Positions 18,561-64,000 of a stretch of DNA of 64,000 nucleotides are shown here, piece by piece. Numbering within the stretch: the stretch's first letter is position 1; each line of letters starts with the position of its first letter. Location of the stretch: NCBI GenBank assembly GCA_013400975.1, contig WBMZ01003497.1, positions 1 through 64,000 of the forward strand, in the 5' to 3' direction. Source of the DNA: Atrichornis clamosus. Its lineage: Eukaryota > Chordata > Aves > Passeriformes > Menuridae. The position numbers and the translations under genes are program-made. The notes beneath the pieces are model-generated. The model saw only the letters and a list, made by a program, of their open reading frames with translations. It was not told where the DNA came from and made no database searches.

Positions 18561-19160
18561 CCCACGTGGCGACACCCGCGACCCGTCCCGGCCTGGTCAC
18601 AGCCCGGGACCCCCCAAACGGCCCCGTGTCCCCTCCCGGGACACCCAGATGGCCTCGTTTCCCTTCCCGGGGCGCTCAGAGCTCCCCCGATCCTCTCCCG
18701 GGACCTCCAGTGCCCTCCCAAGTGTCCTCTTGGTCCCATCCGGGACCCCCAAACGTCTCCCTGTGCCCCCGGCCCCGGTGTCCTTCCAGGACCTCCAGAT
18801 GTCCCCCGGTTCCGTCCCGGGACCCTCTGTGACCCCGGGCTCCTCCCACTTCCGTCCTGGGACCCCGCTTGTGACCCCCAACGCCCTTCCGTGACTCCCC
18901 CCGTGCCCCTCCTTGTCCCCTCCCGTGAGCCCGGGGGTGTCCCGGACCCCTCCTGTGCCCCCAGTGCCCTTCCAGGCCCCTTCCATGACCCGAGTGTCCC
19001 ACTCGGACTCCCTTGTCTCCCTCCTGTGCCTCTAAGTGCACCCACCGGTCCTGGCCCACGCCCTGCTCAGTCCTCCCCGTGGTCCGCAGTGACGCCCACC
19101 CCCACTGCCCGGTCCCTCGCCAACCCCGGTGCCCAGTACCGGGCGCAGGAAGCACGTCCA
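18561..19160. other. Intergenic spacer, DCTN1 3' end to NOP56 promoter
   Basis: A pyrimidine-biased + strand with repeated GTCCC(G/T)GGACCCC(C) and CCCTTCC phrases, a loose 30-35-bp repeat. No gene is visible. Confidence 0.6.
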
Positions 19161-19167
19161 GGAAAAT

Positions 19168-19173
19168 TTTATT
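19168..19173 (-). promoter_or_regulatory. DCTN1: DCTN1 poly(A) signal
   Basis: TTTATT on + is AATAAA on the DCTN1 strand, 201 bp after the DCTN1 stop. Confidence 0.8.
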
Positions 19174-19373
19174 GGATGTCGGGAGCGTGGGGGGGCCGCA
19201 GCCCCGGCCCCACGGGGGTCCCGGGGGGGGTCTGTAGTGTCCGAGAGCAGCGCGGGGGGCCCGGATGCCCCCGGGGGAAGCGGCTCCGGCTCTCACCCGC
19301 GAGTGGGGCCGGGGGAGGAAGCGTAGAGTCCCAAGGGTGGGGACAGCGGGGGCGGGGGTCCCTCGGGGGCGGC

Positions 19374-63260
<43,887 letters not shown>

Positions 63261-63720
63261 GCTGCCGCGCTCCAGAGATTCCCGATTTGCAGCCAACGCT
63301 CTCACAGCTCACGGCCGGCAGCATCCAGCGGCGCTTCCCAGCGTCCCGGCCGATCCCAGCATCCCCGCGTCCCCCCTCCCCCGAGGCTCTGCCGGGCGGC
63401 ACAGAGGGAGAAAAGCCCTTTTCTGGGCGAGGATGCTCCGAGGGAGGGATACAGAGAATTCCAGCGCTGCCGATGGAGCCACTCTGCGCCAGTGCTGCTC
63501 CAGACTTGTCACCGCGCCGGCGGCTCGCTGGGTCCTAACGCTCCCCGCAGGAGGAGGCACCGGGCCACCGGCTCGGCCACGCCACGGCCACGGCCCCCGC
63601 GACATTCCAGGCCTCCTCCCGCTCGCCCGGCTGCGGGCACCGGGCAGGGACAACCCAAATTCCTCCCACCCAGCGCCCACCGTGAGCCCCCGGCCACCAC
63701 CGCAGCCAAAGCTTGTCCCA
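63261..63720 (-). promoter_or_regulatory. DCTN1: DCTN1 5' UTR and main promoter region
   Basis: A GC-rich stretch with many CpGs upstream of exon 1, with no TATA box noticed. The call rests on position and composition only. Confidence 0.55.
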
Positions 63721-64000
63721 CCAGGCGTGTCCTGCTCTTCCCTCCACGGAGAAATTTGAGGAAAAACAACGCCCTGGAGCAGGGTTTGTCCCAAACCCCC
63801 GCGAGCCAGGTACAGGTGAGCAGCACCTGCGGGCGGGTGGAGCCCAAGGGGTTCATTACGGGCGTTTTTGATGATTACTAATTGTCCAGCTCCTGGCTGA
63901 GCTGACAGATCCCAAATTAACGCGCTCAACCCTCTTCTGGGCACTGCTCCCAGTGCTTATCAGGCTAACGAGGGGCTTTGAGAGCCACCAGGACAGGCCA
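63721..64000. other. Sequence upstream of DCTN1
   Basis: No exon is recognised. GATGATTACTAATTG and AAATTAACG make this end AT-richer than the promoter. Confidence 0.5.

Overview
The window is vertebrate nuclear DNA and looks like a gene-dense, GC-rich avian microchromosome. The evidence is compact introns, many minisatellites, and dozens of 3'-end CR1 LINE fragments ending in the bird-type CCATGATTC. Which bird it is cannot be read from the sequence; a songbird is only a guess.

Four conserved protein genes are present, and their exons could be placed almost base by base with consistent reading phase. (1) VPS16, + strand, last six coding exons (77-2665), a core subunit of the HOPS/CORVET endolysosomal tethers. 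(2) IDH3B, + strand, complete (3525-13115), the beta subunit of mitochondrial NAD-dependent isocitrate dehydrogenase, with two alternative last exons. (3) NOP56, - strand, complete (13628-18253), a core protein of box C/D snoRNPs. Its introns carry SNORD56, SNORD57 and a third box C/D snoRNA in the position expected for SNORD86. (4) DCTN1, - strand, complete (19374-63260), the p150Glued subunit of dynactin. It has 32 coding exons and 1278 codons before the stop, the same length as the human protein.

Layout: VPS16 and IDH3B run head to tail. IDH3B and NOP56 converge with about 100 bp between their poly(A) signals, as in human. NOP56 and DCTN1 lie in the same direction, with about 0.9 kb between the DCTN1 poly(A) signal and the NOP56 start. 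NOP56 is preceded by a CpG-rich promoter with five CCAAT boxes. DCTN1 also has an internal CpG-rich promoter candidate near 44.2-44.8 kb whose start codon matches the mammalian p135 isoform.

Most of the remaining 38 kb is DCTN1 intron. It holds CR1 fragments, often inserted one after another, and an unusual load of minisatellites, several lying directly against splice sites. One is a 17-bp triplication that copies a splice donor three times. There is one 342-bp assembly gap (56014-56355). Two single Ns (5625, 52442) are flanked by direct duplications and look like assembly scars.

I found no new defence, mobile or metabolic system. The most interesting items are the snoRNA set inside NOP56 (a snoRNP protein gene hosting its own RNAs), the conserved p135 start, the triplicated splice donor and the repeat arrays.
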